From the NCBI GenBank assembly GCA_965230425.1, contig CBDDKW010000022.1, forward strand, positions 8,786 to 72,785: a stretch of DNA of 64,000 bases, given 5' to 3'. The position numbers were made by a program, and so were the translations under genes. Origin of the DNA: CBDDKW01 sp965230425 (lineage in GTDB: Bacteria > Pseudomonadota > Gammaproteobacteria > UBA1113). Positions 56,420 through 64,000 of this stretch are shown here, piece by piece. Below the pieces are notes generated by a model, which saw only the letters and a program-made list of their open reading frames with translations, was not told the origin of the DNA and did not search any database. Every line of letters starts with the position of its first letter. Positions within the stretch are counted from its first letter, which is position 1.

Positions 56420-58435
56420 TTATGATGATTGTGGTCCTTTTGTTCCTTTTAACGAGCTACTTCCATCGCTAACAACTGCATTCTGTTGAGGTTGCAGAGT
56501 ACTACTTGTACCACCGCTGTGTGGAACGACTTGGCTTGTTGAGGTGCCGTCTAGGGATTGGAACACACTACTAGGTCGCTTACGTTCACTGACAACCATT
56601 TTTACCGTGCTGGTACTGCTAGCTGCTTGAGCTTCGCTTGTGGCTGGAGATGCATCCATACTATTATCTCGTCCATCACCAGGCGGAAACATAAGCTCCG
56701 GATCTATTCCGAGTTCATTGCACTGTTCTGTGCAGTGTTTTACTAATTCATCTCGGGCTGCAGGCGTCAGTGTTTCAGTGAGTAATTTAACTCTGTATAT
56801 TATATTATTCACGTCGTAAATTGTGGTATCTTTGTACTTTGTTGTATGACTGTTAGCGAAATCACGTATAGAATTCTCATCTCTCTCACAGGCATTGATA
56901 AACATGTCGTAAATAAAAGTAATGAACCTAGGTTCACTAATAGGCGGAACATTAAACCAAGCGGGTAGTGGTATATCTAATGACTCTCGGAATGTAGACT
57001 GCTCCGTAGACCCGCATGATTGTCCCCAGCTACTATATCTTAGTAGCTCATAATGTTTCTCACGTTTTTTATCATCGGGTTCTTTTGCCAATAAATGAAT
57101 AAATACGATGAATAAAGAATGCTCATAGCTTAAGTACTCAAGAAATAGATCTGCAATTTCATCTATCAATGGTTGCCCAAGTCGATAAAGTATGTAGGCA
57201 CCTTGCAGACGCCTAAAATGGCGTTTCTGAGAGAATTTTTCGTCTAATGAGTCAGGTGCGCTGAAAAAAGATAAAAAATGGTTTCGCATTGACTGACTTT
57301 CTCTGACAAACGGTGCCAAGCGTAATGCCTCAATAATATCATCAACTGTTTCGAAATCTGAATTGCGCATTAATATTTTTAAATTGTCAAATACTATGTC
57401 TGTGAGTTCAGTTTGCCGTCGCTCTGATAATTCTATTTTTCTACATTCTGCATAGATGTCAGTTTCATTCCAGCACTGGATAAGTTGTTGCGTATGCTGC
57501 CCTAACAGTGAGTTTTCTATGCCATTTTCTGTGGCCAGTAATAAATAGAAATCATTGAAACATGATTTCTGGCGTTCATATAGATTATATGGAAATAAGT
57601 CACTATCAACCAGAAAACCTGCGATAAAAGCGATGATCTCTCGATAGCCTGCATTTCTCCAATGAGTTTTGATAAAATCTAAAGGCATGATTCGCTGGCT
57701 TTTTATTATGAGAGGTTCATTACGGACGATTTGTAGAGCAATATAGCGCGCTACTAAATAATTACGTAGAGTAGCATCTACAAACATATAAGATTCAGTC
57801 GTAGCTGTCTCGTGAGATTCTTTGTTATATGCTTGGATTAAATTAGCTTTAAGTAACTGTTTTTTTAGCTTCTCAGAGCTTCTTTGCATAGTTGATTTTC
57901 CGATCTTAAGCTCATTATTTAGGGGAATGTCAAATTGGAAGAAATCATTTCCAGTATTCAGGGTTTTAAAGGCAAGAGACATTAAGTAGTTAAGCTCTTT
58001 TACGAAAAAAGAAGTGGAAAGGCGAATAGGGTATTCAAGAAAAATCGCAGCAATTGTAGTAGTGGAGCTCTCATTTTCAAAGTAGAAAAAGAAAAAATGA
58101 GCAATAATTATATCATAAAGGTATTTTACTGTTGTGCACCGAGCAGTGAAAGCGCGCATATTCAGAGCTGCAAAGTGGCACACGTGTCGTAACATTGTTG
58201 GATTAGTACAAACATTAGCAATGTTGGGATAAGAGGTTAAAAATTTAGTAAGCGTTTCGACACATTGTGAGATATCAGCAGTTATTTTGTTTGCTGGTCG
58301 ATTACGAAGATGTTGGACATGAATATTGTTTCTACCAATCATTGTGCTAGAGTTTTGGGGATTAAAATAATTACGTAGAAAACCCCTCATCTGCTCTTGC
58401 AAACTCTCCCAATTAATTGGCTGCTCTTTTGACAC
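56420..58435 (-). CDS. NACHT-less STAND-like helical protein, paralogue 1
   Basis: 671 residues. The N-terminal ~130 residues match the region just after the NTPase in NACHT proteins (SYPNIANVCTNPTMLRHVCHF, then TTVKYLYDIIIAHFFFFYF). Next comes the sequence corresponding to the NACHT end (YMFVDATLRNYLVARYIALQ; YREIIAFIAGFLVDSD), a helical HEAT-like region, and a Ser/Thr-rich low-complexity C terminus. No Walker A or B anywhere. Most divergent of three tandem copies. Function unknown; likeness to STAND proteins is my pattern judgement. Confidence 0.75.
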   Translation of the reverse strand: MSKEQPINWESLQEQMRGFLRNYFNPQNSSTMIGRNNIHVQHLRNRPANKITADISQCVETLTKFLTSYPNIANVCTNPTMLRHVCHFAALNMRAFTARCTTVKYLYDIIIAHFFFFYFENESSTTTIAAIFLEYPIRLSTSFFVKELNYLMSLAFKTLNTGNDFFQFDIPLNNELKIGKSTMQRSSEKLKKQLLKANLIQAYNKESHETATTESYMFVDATLRNYLVARYIALQIVRNEPLIIKSQRIMPLDFIKTHWRNAGYREIIAFIAGFLVDSDLFPYNLYERQKSCFNDFYLLLATENGIENSLLGQHTQQLIQCWNETDIYAECRKIELSERRQTELTDIVFDNLKILMRNSDFETVDDIIEALRLAPFVRESQSMRNHFLSFFSAPDSLDEKFSQKRHFRRLQGAYILYRLGQPLIDEIADLFLEYLSYEHSLFIVFIHLLAKEPDDKKREKHYELLRYSSWGQSCGSTEQSTFRESLDIPLPAWFNVPPISEPRFITFIYDMFINACERDENSIRDFANSHTTKYKDTTIYDVNNIIYRVKLLTETLTPAARDELVKHCTEQCNELGIDPELMFPPGDGRDNSMDASPATSEAQAASSTSTVKMVVSERKRPSSVFQSLDGTSTSQVVPHSGGTSSTLQPQQNAVVSDGSSSLKGTKGPQSS

Positions 58436-58654
58436 TGAATTATTCTCCGACCGTTAGTTAGATATTTATAATATGGTTTAAAGAATATTATATGTAATCT
58501 TGATTGTGAAGTCTATTTGGTTTCTAGCAACGGGTAGACATACTTTCGCCTGAACTTGGTCTTATTTTTCCAGCCTAAATTTTTCATCATATAGGCAATA
58601 GATATAGAATTTTTATTTAAGTCAATAACTTGAAGCATTTCTGAACTTAGTCCT

Positions 58655-58681
58655 GACTTAGTCCCGGAGCGGGACCAAGTC
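58655..58681. repeat. Strong hairpin in spacer between paralogues 1 and 2
   Basis: GACTT-A-GTCCCG (58655-58666) pairs with CGGGAC-C-AAGTC (58670-58681), one internal mismatch, 3-base loop. No T run on either side. Confidence 0.7.
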
Positions 58682-58724
58682 GGTCCAAACTGTTAAGGTA
58701 TAGTAGCGTGTAGTCAGAAGGTTT

Positions 58725-58812
58725 ATTTAAGCAAAATGAAACCGCAACATCAACAAAACTTTAACATCGGTACCTTCATTGGGTTCCCAGAGGCCGGCGT
58801 TGGAGTAATGTA
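58725..58812 (-). pseudogene. Fragment of pagL 3' end, junction 1
   Basis: From TTAAGCAAAATGAAACCGC to GGCGTTGGAGTAATGTA this matches the last ~85 bases of the intact pagL copy at 63552 onward, including its stop codon. A truncated duplicate; too short to encode anything. Confidence 0.85.
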
Positions 58813-58815
58813 ATT

Positions 58816-58880
58816 AGTTAGTAGGGCGCAAAGGTAGTTAGGTGTTTTATTTGTGAGTTAAAGACTAGCTACCTTTGGGG
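58816..58880. repeat. liuA-upstream-like segment, junction 1
   Basis: AGGGCGCAAAGGTAGTTAGGTGTTTTATTT and on, matching 56295-56345. It contains an inverted repeat (58830-58841 with 58865-58876, 11 of 12 pairs) lying just after the end of paralogue 2. Confidence 0.8.
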
Positions 58881-58897
58881 ATGGTATCACTAAGATC

Positions 58898-60949
58898 TTA
58901 TTGGATTGTACAACTCAGTGGGCATCTACGCTTTGGTGTAGATTTACTGCCTGTGTTTTCTTCAGTGAGTAAAGGATCAGTTTCAGTTTCTCTCACTCCC
59001 GGTACGGGGTTACCTCTGAATATGCTACTGGGTTGCCCGTGCTGTTTGACGGCTAGTTCTACCGTGCTGGCACTGCTATCTTGCATTGTACCTTTTGTTG
59101 AAGATTCAGCTTCACTATTATCCCTTCCATCATTAAGTGAAAAAATGATTTTAGGCTCAATACCAAGCACTTTACATTCTTTGCTACACTCATTCATAAG
59201 TGCAGTGCGTGCAGAGAATGTGAGTGTTTGCGCAAGTAAATATACTTCGTAAATATCTCTAATAGGTGCGGGTGTGGAAGAGTTAACTTTTGCAGCAGAG
59301 TTGTTAATAAAGTCACAAATTACCTTACCGACACTCTCGAAGTTGAGGAGAGAATTAGGTATCCCATTAACTTGCTTACAAGCATTGATAAATATATTTT
59401 TGATAAATGCAATCAATTCAGGTTCATTAATCAGGGGGATGTCAAACCACTCTGGCAGAGATGTGTTTAATGACCTTTGGAATGAAAGATCTGCTGAGAA
59501 CCGTTCTCCCTGACTATTGTTGTATGACTTCTCAAATGTTTCATGAGTTAATTTTTCATAGCATTCCTCACGCTTCTTATTTATGACCTCCTTGGACAAT
59601 AAATGTATGAATACAATTAATAAAGCATGCTCATAGTTTAAAGAACCAAAAAATAAACGGACAATGTTGTCAGCCAATGGTTGTCCAAGTCGATAAAGGA
59701 TGTAGGCAGCTTGCAAGCGTTCAAGACGGCGTTTACTAGAGTACTTCTCCTGTAGTGTGTATGACTTTCTCAAAAGTTGCGCAAAATAATCCTGTACTGG
59801 CTGGATTTTCATCACTAATGGTGCTAGGCGTAGTGCATCGATAAATGCATTGGCCGTATCGGAGCCTAGTGTTTCTCTTACTGTATCTAAGCTACTAAAT
59901 AAGATTGATTCGACCTGAGCTTGTACATTTGGTGTAAACTTCGCAACACCATACTTTTGGGGGTAGGGTCCATTTAAAGTGTAAGTTTCATTCCAGCAGC
60001 GGATCAGTCGTATAGTATTTGGACCTAAAGGTGATTTTTCAGTGGAACATGTAGAGGCTAATAATGTGAAGAAGTCATTTAGACAGGCTTCCTGCTGTGC
60101 TTTTTGCTTTGACAAGTCTTTATCTACTAAAAAACCTGCGATGAAAGGAAATAGTCCTTGATAGCGAGCGTCTTCTAACTTTTCTTCGATAAAGTCTAAT
60201 GGTTTGATCGTTCGATTATCTGCTTGAAGTGTGCGGTTTTCAATGAGTGCGATGGCAATATGGCGGGCTGCAAAATAATTACGTACAGAGTTGTCAGCAA
60301 AAACATAAGCTTCAGTAGCTTCGGCTTTACTTGATGATGCCTGTGTTGGACAGATTAATTCGCTTGCAAGTAACTGCTCTTTTAAAAGTAATTCAAGTGT
60401 TGTGTTACTTTCACTTAAATCTAATTGGCTTTTTCTAGCTTGGGAGCGGAGCGTATTAGTATCAAATAGTAATACATTGTTATCATCGAACAGATTATTA
60501 AAAGCCAGAGGCATTAAATAAGCAAATTCATACTGAAAGGCAGCAATAAGATCATAGCAGGAATAGTAATTCGTATCTATTGAATGTACATTTTTTAAAT
60601 AAATATGAATAAAGTCAAAGATTAGCTTATCATAAATATCTTTTACTGTGCGTCTTTCATCGAGCAGCCGACCGTTAGCAACGTGACATACCCAGTTTAA
60701 GACAGTTGGATTCATGCATATATTAGCAATATTGGGGCAAGCGCTTAAAAAGGCAATGAGTTCTTCAGCTCGTTGGTTGGCAGAACTGCTTAAATCATAG
60801 CTTGATACTTCTTTGCTTTTCATAACGCGAGCGTAAAGTGGGTTTTGGTTAACTACTGTTTTTAAGTAATGGGGATCGGCATAGTTATGAAAAAACTCAA
60901 TAATAAATTGTTGTATGCTCGTCCAATCAGTTAATTGCTCTTTCGCCAT
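58898..60949 (-). CDS. NACHT-less STAND-like helical protein, paralogue 2
   Basis: 683 residues, same architecture as paralogue 1. PNIANICMNPTVLNWVCHVA and RTVKDIYDKLIFDFIHIYL at the N end, YVFADNSVRNYFAARHIAIA, YQGLFPFIAGFLVDKD, then a helical region (RLQAAYILYRLGQPL; NYEHALLIVFIHLL) and a low-complexity tail ending RRCPLSCTIQ. No P-loop. Nearly the same as paralogue 3 from about residue 135 onward, but different before that and in two internal patches. Start ATG 60949 by comparison with copy 3. Confidence 0.78.
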   Translation of the reverse strand: MAKEQLTDWTSIQQFIIEFFHNYADPHYLKTVVNQNPLYARVMKSKEVSSYDLSSSANQRAEELIAFLSACPNIANICMNPTVLNWVCHVANGRLLDERRTVKDIYDKLIFDFIHIYLKNVHSIDTNYYSCYDLIAAFQYEFAYLMPLAFNNLFDDNNVLLFDTNTLRSQARKSQLDLSESNTTLELLLKEQLLASELICPTQASSSKAEATEAYVFADNSVRNYFAARHIAIALIENRTLQADNRTIKPLDFIEEKLEDARYQGLFPFIAGFLVDKDLSKQKAQQEACLNDFFTLLASTCSTEKSPLGPNTIRLIRCWNETYTLNGPYPQKYGVAKFTPNVQAQVESILFSSLDTVRETLGSDTANAFIDALRLAPLVMKIQPVQDYFAQLLRKSYTLQEKYSSKRRLERLQAAYILYRLGQPLADNIVRLFFGSLNYEHALLIVFIHLLSKEVINKKREECYEKLTHETFEKSYNNSQGERFSADLSFQRSLNTSLPEWFDIPLINEPELIAFIKNIFINACKQVNGIPNSLLNFESVGKVICDFINNSAAKVNSSTPAPIRDIYEVYLLAQTLTFSARTALMNECSKECKVLGIEPKIIFSLNDGRDNSEAESSTKGTMQDSSASTVELAVKQHGQPSSIFRGNPVPGVRETETDPLLTEENTGSKSTPKRRCPLSCTIQ

Positions 60950-61126
60950 TGAATGATACCTCGCTCTTTGATTATATTTATAATAATTAGGAAAAAATTA
61001 TACACAAAGTGGATTACAAGGTCAATTTTGCCGTAAACCCTTTAACATATTGATTTAAAAAGCATTCTCTATGTGTTTATATAGTCCAAGAGTCGCCATT
61101 GACTTTCTTTTTAGTGATTTACTAGT

Positions 61127-61220
61127 GCTGTAGATTTATGAAAAATGGAACCGTAACATCAACAAAACTTTAACATCGATGCCTTCATTGGGCTTCCAGA
61201 GGCCGGCGTTGGAGTAATAT
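61127..61220 (-). pseudogene. Fragment of pagL 3' end, junction 2
   Basis: Shares GCTGTAGATTTA and the following ~80 bases with 63544 onward, with a handful of substitutions. The breakpoint, at GGAGTAATATA, is at the same place as in the fragment at 58725-58812. Confidence 0.85.
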
Positions 61221-61225
61221 AATTA

Positions 61226-61309
61226 GTCAGCAGGGCGCAAAGGTAGTTAGGTGTTTTAAAGGTAGTTAGGTGTTTTATTTGTGAGTTAAAGACTAGCTAC
61301 CTTTGGGGA
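61226..61309. repeat. liuA-upstream-like segment, junction 2, with 19-bp tandem repeat
   Basis: Same segment as 58816-58880 but with AAAGGTAGTTAGGTGTTTT present twice in tandem (61238-61256 and 61257-61275). Confidence 0.85.
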
Positions 61310-61325
61310 TGGTATCACTAAGATC

Positions 61326-63365
61326 TTATTGGATTGTACAACTCAGTGGGCATCTACGCTTTGGTGTAGATTTACTGCCTGTGTTTTCTTCAGTGAGTAA
61401 AGGCTCAGTTTCAGTTTCTCTCACTCTCGGTACGGAGTTACCTCTGAATATGCTACTGGGTTGCCCGTGCTGTTTGACGGCTAGTTCTACCATGCTGGCA
61501 CTGCTATCTTGCATTGTACCTTTTGTTGAAGATTCAGCTTCACTATTATCCCTTCCATCATTAAGTGAAAAAATGATTTTAGGCTCAATACCAAGCACTT
61601 TACATTCTTTGCTACACTCATTCATAAGTGCAGTGCGTGCAGAGAATGTGAGTGTTTGCGCAAGTAAATATACTTCGTAAATGTCTCTAATAGGTGTGGG
61701 TGTGGAAGAGTTAACTTTTGCAGCAGAGTTGTTAATAAAGTCACAAATTACCTTACCGACACTCTCGAAGTTGAGGCGAGAATTAGGTATCCCATTAACT
61801 CGCTTACAAGCATTGATAAATATATTTTTGATAAATGCAATGAATTCAGGATCATTAATCAGAGGTATGTCAAACCAGCTTGGTAGCGGCCGTTTAAATG
61901 ATTGTCGAAATTCATTATTACTATTACCAGAGCTACGTCCTGCCCATGCCTGGTCTTTTAGCCGCTCGTAATAATTATTACGCTGTTTGTTATTAGCGAT
62001 TTTGGGGAGTAAATGTATGAATACAATTAATAAAGCATGCTCATAGTTTAAATAACCAAAAAACAAATCTGTAATTTTATCTGTCAATGGTTGTTCAAGT
62101 CGGTAAAGGATGTAGGCAGCTTTCAAGCGTTCAAGACGGCGTTTACTAGAGAGCTCCTCCTGTAGTGTACTTGGCGTTCTCAAAAGTTGCGCAAAATAAT
62201 CCTGTACTGGCTGGATTTTCATCACTAATGGCGCTAGGCGTAGTGCATCGATAAATGCATTGGCCGTATCGGAGCCTAGTGTTTCTCCTACTGTATCTAA
62301 GCTACGAAATAAGATTGATTCGATCTGAGTTTGTACATTTGGTGTAAACTTTGGAACATCCTCTCGTTGATGTTGATGGGGGTAGGTTTCATTCCAGCAG
62401 CGGATCAGTTGTTTAGTATTTGGACCTAAAGGTGATTTTTCAGTGGAGCTTGCGGTTGCTAATAATGCGAAGAAGTCATTTAGACAAGATTCTTGCTGCT
62501 CTTTTTGCTCTGATAATTTTCTATCGACTAAAAAACCAGCAATGAAAGGGAATAGCCCTTGATAGCGTGCATCTTCTAACTTTTCTTTGATAAAGTCTAA
62601 TGGTTTGATCGTTCGATTACCTACTTGAAGTGTGCGGTTTTCAATGAGTGCCAGGGCAATATGGCGGGCTGCAAAATAATTACGTACAGAGTTGTCAGCA
62701 AAAACATAGGCTTCAGTAGCTTCGACTTTACTGGATGATGCCTGTGCTGGGCAGATTAACTCGCTTGCAAGTAACTGTTCTTTTAAAAGTAATTCAAGTG
62801 TTGTATTACTTTCACTTAAATCTAATTGGCTTTCTTCAGCTTGGGAGTGGAGCGTATTAGTATCAAATAGTAATACATTGCCATCATTGAGCAGATTGTT
62901 AAAAGCCAGAGGCATTAAATAAGCAAATTCATGCTGGAATGTGGTAAAAGGATTGGGTGGCGAGTGCCAAGGTATATCTATTGAATGCACCTTTTCTAAA
63001 TAAATGTAGATAAATCGTGCGAATAATGCATTATACATCTCTGTGACGGTATATCGACTACAATCGAATATTCTGTTATTAGCTTTGTGTGTGGCAAGCC
63101 AACACATGTATTGCAAAAGAGTTGAACTTTCGCATGCATCAGCAATATTCGGATAAGAAGTTAAAAAATCAACGAGCCCTTGAGTATCTCTATGGGCGTC
63201 ATTCGCTAAGTTATAGTTTGCTGCTTCTTTGCCTTTTAGGGCGTCGGTATATAGCGGGTTTTCGCTAGCTGCTGTCTCTAAGTCAAGCGAACTATCTTGC
63301 TTATGAAAAAAATCAATAATACGTTGTTGTATGATTTCCCTGTGGGTTAGCGCTGCTTTCGCCAT
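61326..63365 (-). CDS. NACHT-less STAND-like helical protein, paralogue 3
   Basis: 679 residues. N-terminal ~135 residues unlike copy 2 in detail (SYPNIADACESSTLLQYMCWLA; YTVTEMYNALFARFIYIYL) but in the same order. From AYLMPLAFNNL on it is almost the same as copy 2, except near residues 325-340 and 455-490. YVFADNSVRNYFAARHIALA and YQGLFPFIAGFLVDRK mark the NACHT-type end; tail RRCPLSCTIQ. No P-loop. The 180 bases upstream are also shared with copy 2, so both probably use the same promoter. Confidence 0.78.
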   Translation of the reverse strand: MAKAALTHREIIQQRIIDFFHKQDSSLDLETAASENPLYTDALKGKEAANYNLANDAHRDTQGLVDFLTSYPNIADACESSTLLQYMCWLATHKANNRIFDCSRYTVTEMYNALFARFIYIYLEKVHSIDIPWHSPPNPFTTFQHEFAYLMPLAFNNLLNDGNVLLFDTNTLHSQAEESQLDLSESNTTLELLLKEQLLASELICPAQASSSKVEATEAYVFADNSVRNYFAARHIALALIENRTLQVGNRTIKPLDFIKEKLEDARYQGLFPFIAGFLVDRKLSEQKEQQESCLNDFFALLATASSTEKSPLGPNTKQLIRCWNETYPHQHQREDVPKFTPNVQTQIESILFRSLDTVGETLGSDTANAFIDALRLAPLVMKIQPVQDYFAQLLRTPSTLQEELSSKRRLERLKAAYILYRLEQPLTDKITDLFFGYLNYEHALLIVFIHLLPKIANNKQRNNYYERLKDQAWAGRSSGNSNNEFRQSFKRPLPSWFDIPLINDPEFIAFIKNIFINACKRVNGIPNSRLNFESVGKVICDFINNSAAKVNSSTPTPIRDIYEVYLLAQTLTFSARTALMNECSKECKVLGIEPKIIFSLNDGRDNSEAESSTKGTMQDSSASMVELAVKQHGQPSSIFRGNSVPRVRETETEPLLTEENTGSKSTPKRRCPLSCTIQ

Positions 63366-63551
63366 TGAATGATACCTCGCTCTTTGATTATATTTATAAT
63401 AATTAGGAAAAAATTATACACAAAGTGGATTGCAAGGTCAATTTTGCCGTAAATCCTTTAACGTATTGATTTAATCAGTATTTTCTATGTGTTTATATAT
63501 CTCAAGAGTCGCCGTTGACTTTCTTTTTAGTGATGTATTAGCGCTGTAGAT

Positions 63552-64000
63552 TTAAGCAAAATGAAACCGCAACATCAGCAGGACTTTAACATCGATACCT
63601 TCATTGGGTTCCCAGAGGCCGGCGTTGGAGTAATGTAAGAAATGGTAACTGATATCGAAGCGTTGTTTAGGCCCAAAGGCAAGACCGGCGCCGAGTAAAT
63701 CTTGAAAGGCGAAATTAGCGCCGAGGTCGCGACGACCTAATTTATCTTGGGTTAAGTAAGTAGCGCCAACACTGGCTTCAAGATAAGGGGTCACTGTATC
63801 AGTGGCAAAGATGCCAGGAAAGGAGAGTCGGAATATGGGGGCTGCAGCAAAGGCAGCTAATGATTTATGCTTATTATTGCGATCGCCATTGGTATCCCAG
63901 TAGGCTCCACTGACATCCCAATAACCACCTAACTCCCAGACATTACCTTTGAGCAGTGGCTTTTTCCAATCCCATTGTAGGGCGATGCGGCCACCTTTTA
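63552..64000 (-). CDS. pagL: PagL-family lipid A 3-O-deacylase, N terminus outside window
   Basis: The frame stays open to the window edge (about 148 residues visible). Outer-membrane beta-barrel pattern of alternating residues (WELGGYWDVSGAYWD, VTPYLEASVGATYL) with the catalytic signature ISYHFLHYSNAGLWEPNEGID holding the His, Ser and Glu of PagL, and ending LMLRFHFA with the C-terminal aromatic typical of outer-membrane proteins. Removes the 3-O acyl chain of lipid A. Its last ~85 bases are the source of the fragments at 58725 and 61127. Confidence 0.9.
   Translation of the reverse strand, partial: KGGRIALQWDWKKPLLKGNVWELGGYWDVSGAYWDTNGDRNNKHKSLAAFAAAPIFRLSFPGIFATDTVTPYLEASVGATYLTQDKLGRRDLGANFAFQDLLGAGLAFGPKQRFDISYHFLHYSNAGLWEPNEGIDVKVLLMLRFHFA

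Noticed and set aside
56420..58435. Paralogue 1 as a pseudogene because of its divergence
   Set aside because: The frame is intact over 671 residues with all the conserved blocks in order, so it is probably an older functional copy.
58875..59252. 125-residue rightward ORF, repeated at 61303-61680
   Set aside because: Present in two near-identical copies only because the paralogues on the other strand are duplicated; antisense to their C-terminal coding region.
58898..60949. Paralogue 2 as a complete NACHT ATPase or an antiphage STAND system
   Set aside because: No Walker A or Walker B motif anywhere in the protein, and no accessory effector domain or phage-defence neighbour.
1..64000. CRISPR array, prophage, tRNA or rRNA genes
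   Set aside because: Scanned for regularly spaced repeats, phage structural genes and cloverleaf-like segments; none seen. The tandem repeats present are explained by gene duplication and palindromic elements.

Overview
The window looks like a piece of a Legionellales-type gammaproteobacterial chromosome (Legionella/Coxiella/Berkiella relatives). The grounds are a gltA / sdhCDAB / sucABCD block arranged as in Legionella and Coxiella, a lysine-rich histone H1-like protein, a leucine-degradation (liu) cluster, a PagL-type lipid A deacylase, low GC, and several very large proteins without recognisable families that resemble secreted effectors of intracellular bacteria. The genus is inference; there is no rRNA or tRNA in the window to anchor it.

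Layout. 1-9.2 kb: a hybrid-type sensor kinase (its 3' end lies outside the window), a small membrane protein, pcm, and a tightly packed minus-strand run polB-like exonuclease > rlmD > relA > mazG joined by start/stop overlaps. A clear 6S RNA gene (ssrS), with its own promoter and terminator, lies upstream. 9.5-20.4 kb: a glycine-zipper membrane protein, an MFS transporter, an AAA/DUF4143 ATPase behind a perfect 19-bp inverted repeat, and two huge proteins of unknown function separated by a MITE-like palindrome. 20.7-27.3 kb: slipin/NfeD pair, adk, an RsbW-like protein with a degenerate receiver, the H1-like protein and glpK. 27.3-39.4 kb: the TCA block, with gltA (translationally coupled to a methyltransferase) divergent from sdhCDAB-sucAB-sucCD. 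It is bracketed by two identical 121-bp inverted repeats. 39.6-43.8 kb: two more effector-like unknowns. 43.9-56.2 kb: the leucine pathway (liuE, liuD, liuC, liuB ... thiolase, liuA), split by two tandem O-GlcNAc-transferase-like genes on the other strand. 56.4-64 kb: three tandem paralogues followed by pagL.

The most unusual region is 56.3-63.8 kb. The three paralogues look like the helical C-terminal portion of NACHT/STAND proteins without the NTPase. At each junction between copies there is a short remnant of the 3' end of pagL joined to a remnant of the liuA upstream region. These are the two sequences that flank the whole array, so the sequence records tandem amplification of one ancestral gene. 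Copies 2 and 3 are nearly the same over most of their length but differ sharply at the N terminus and in two internal patches.

Short palindromic repeats are frequent between genes: the 121-bp element with three hairpins, a 114-nt nested palindrome between gltA and sdhC, and a recurring CAGCTTGCTG core. Metabolically the window couples leucine breakdown (acetyl-CoA and acetoacetate) with citrate synthase and the oxidative TCA cycle, plus glycerol kinase for glycerol entry.
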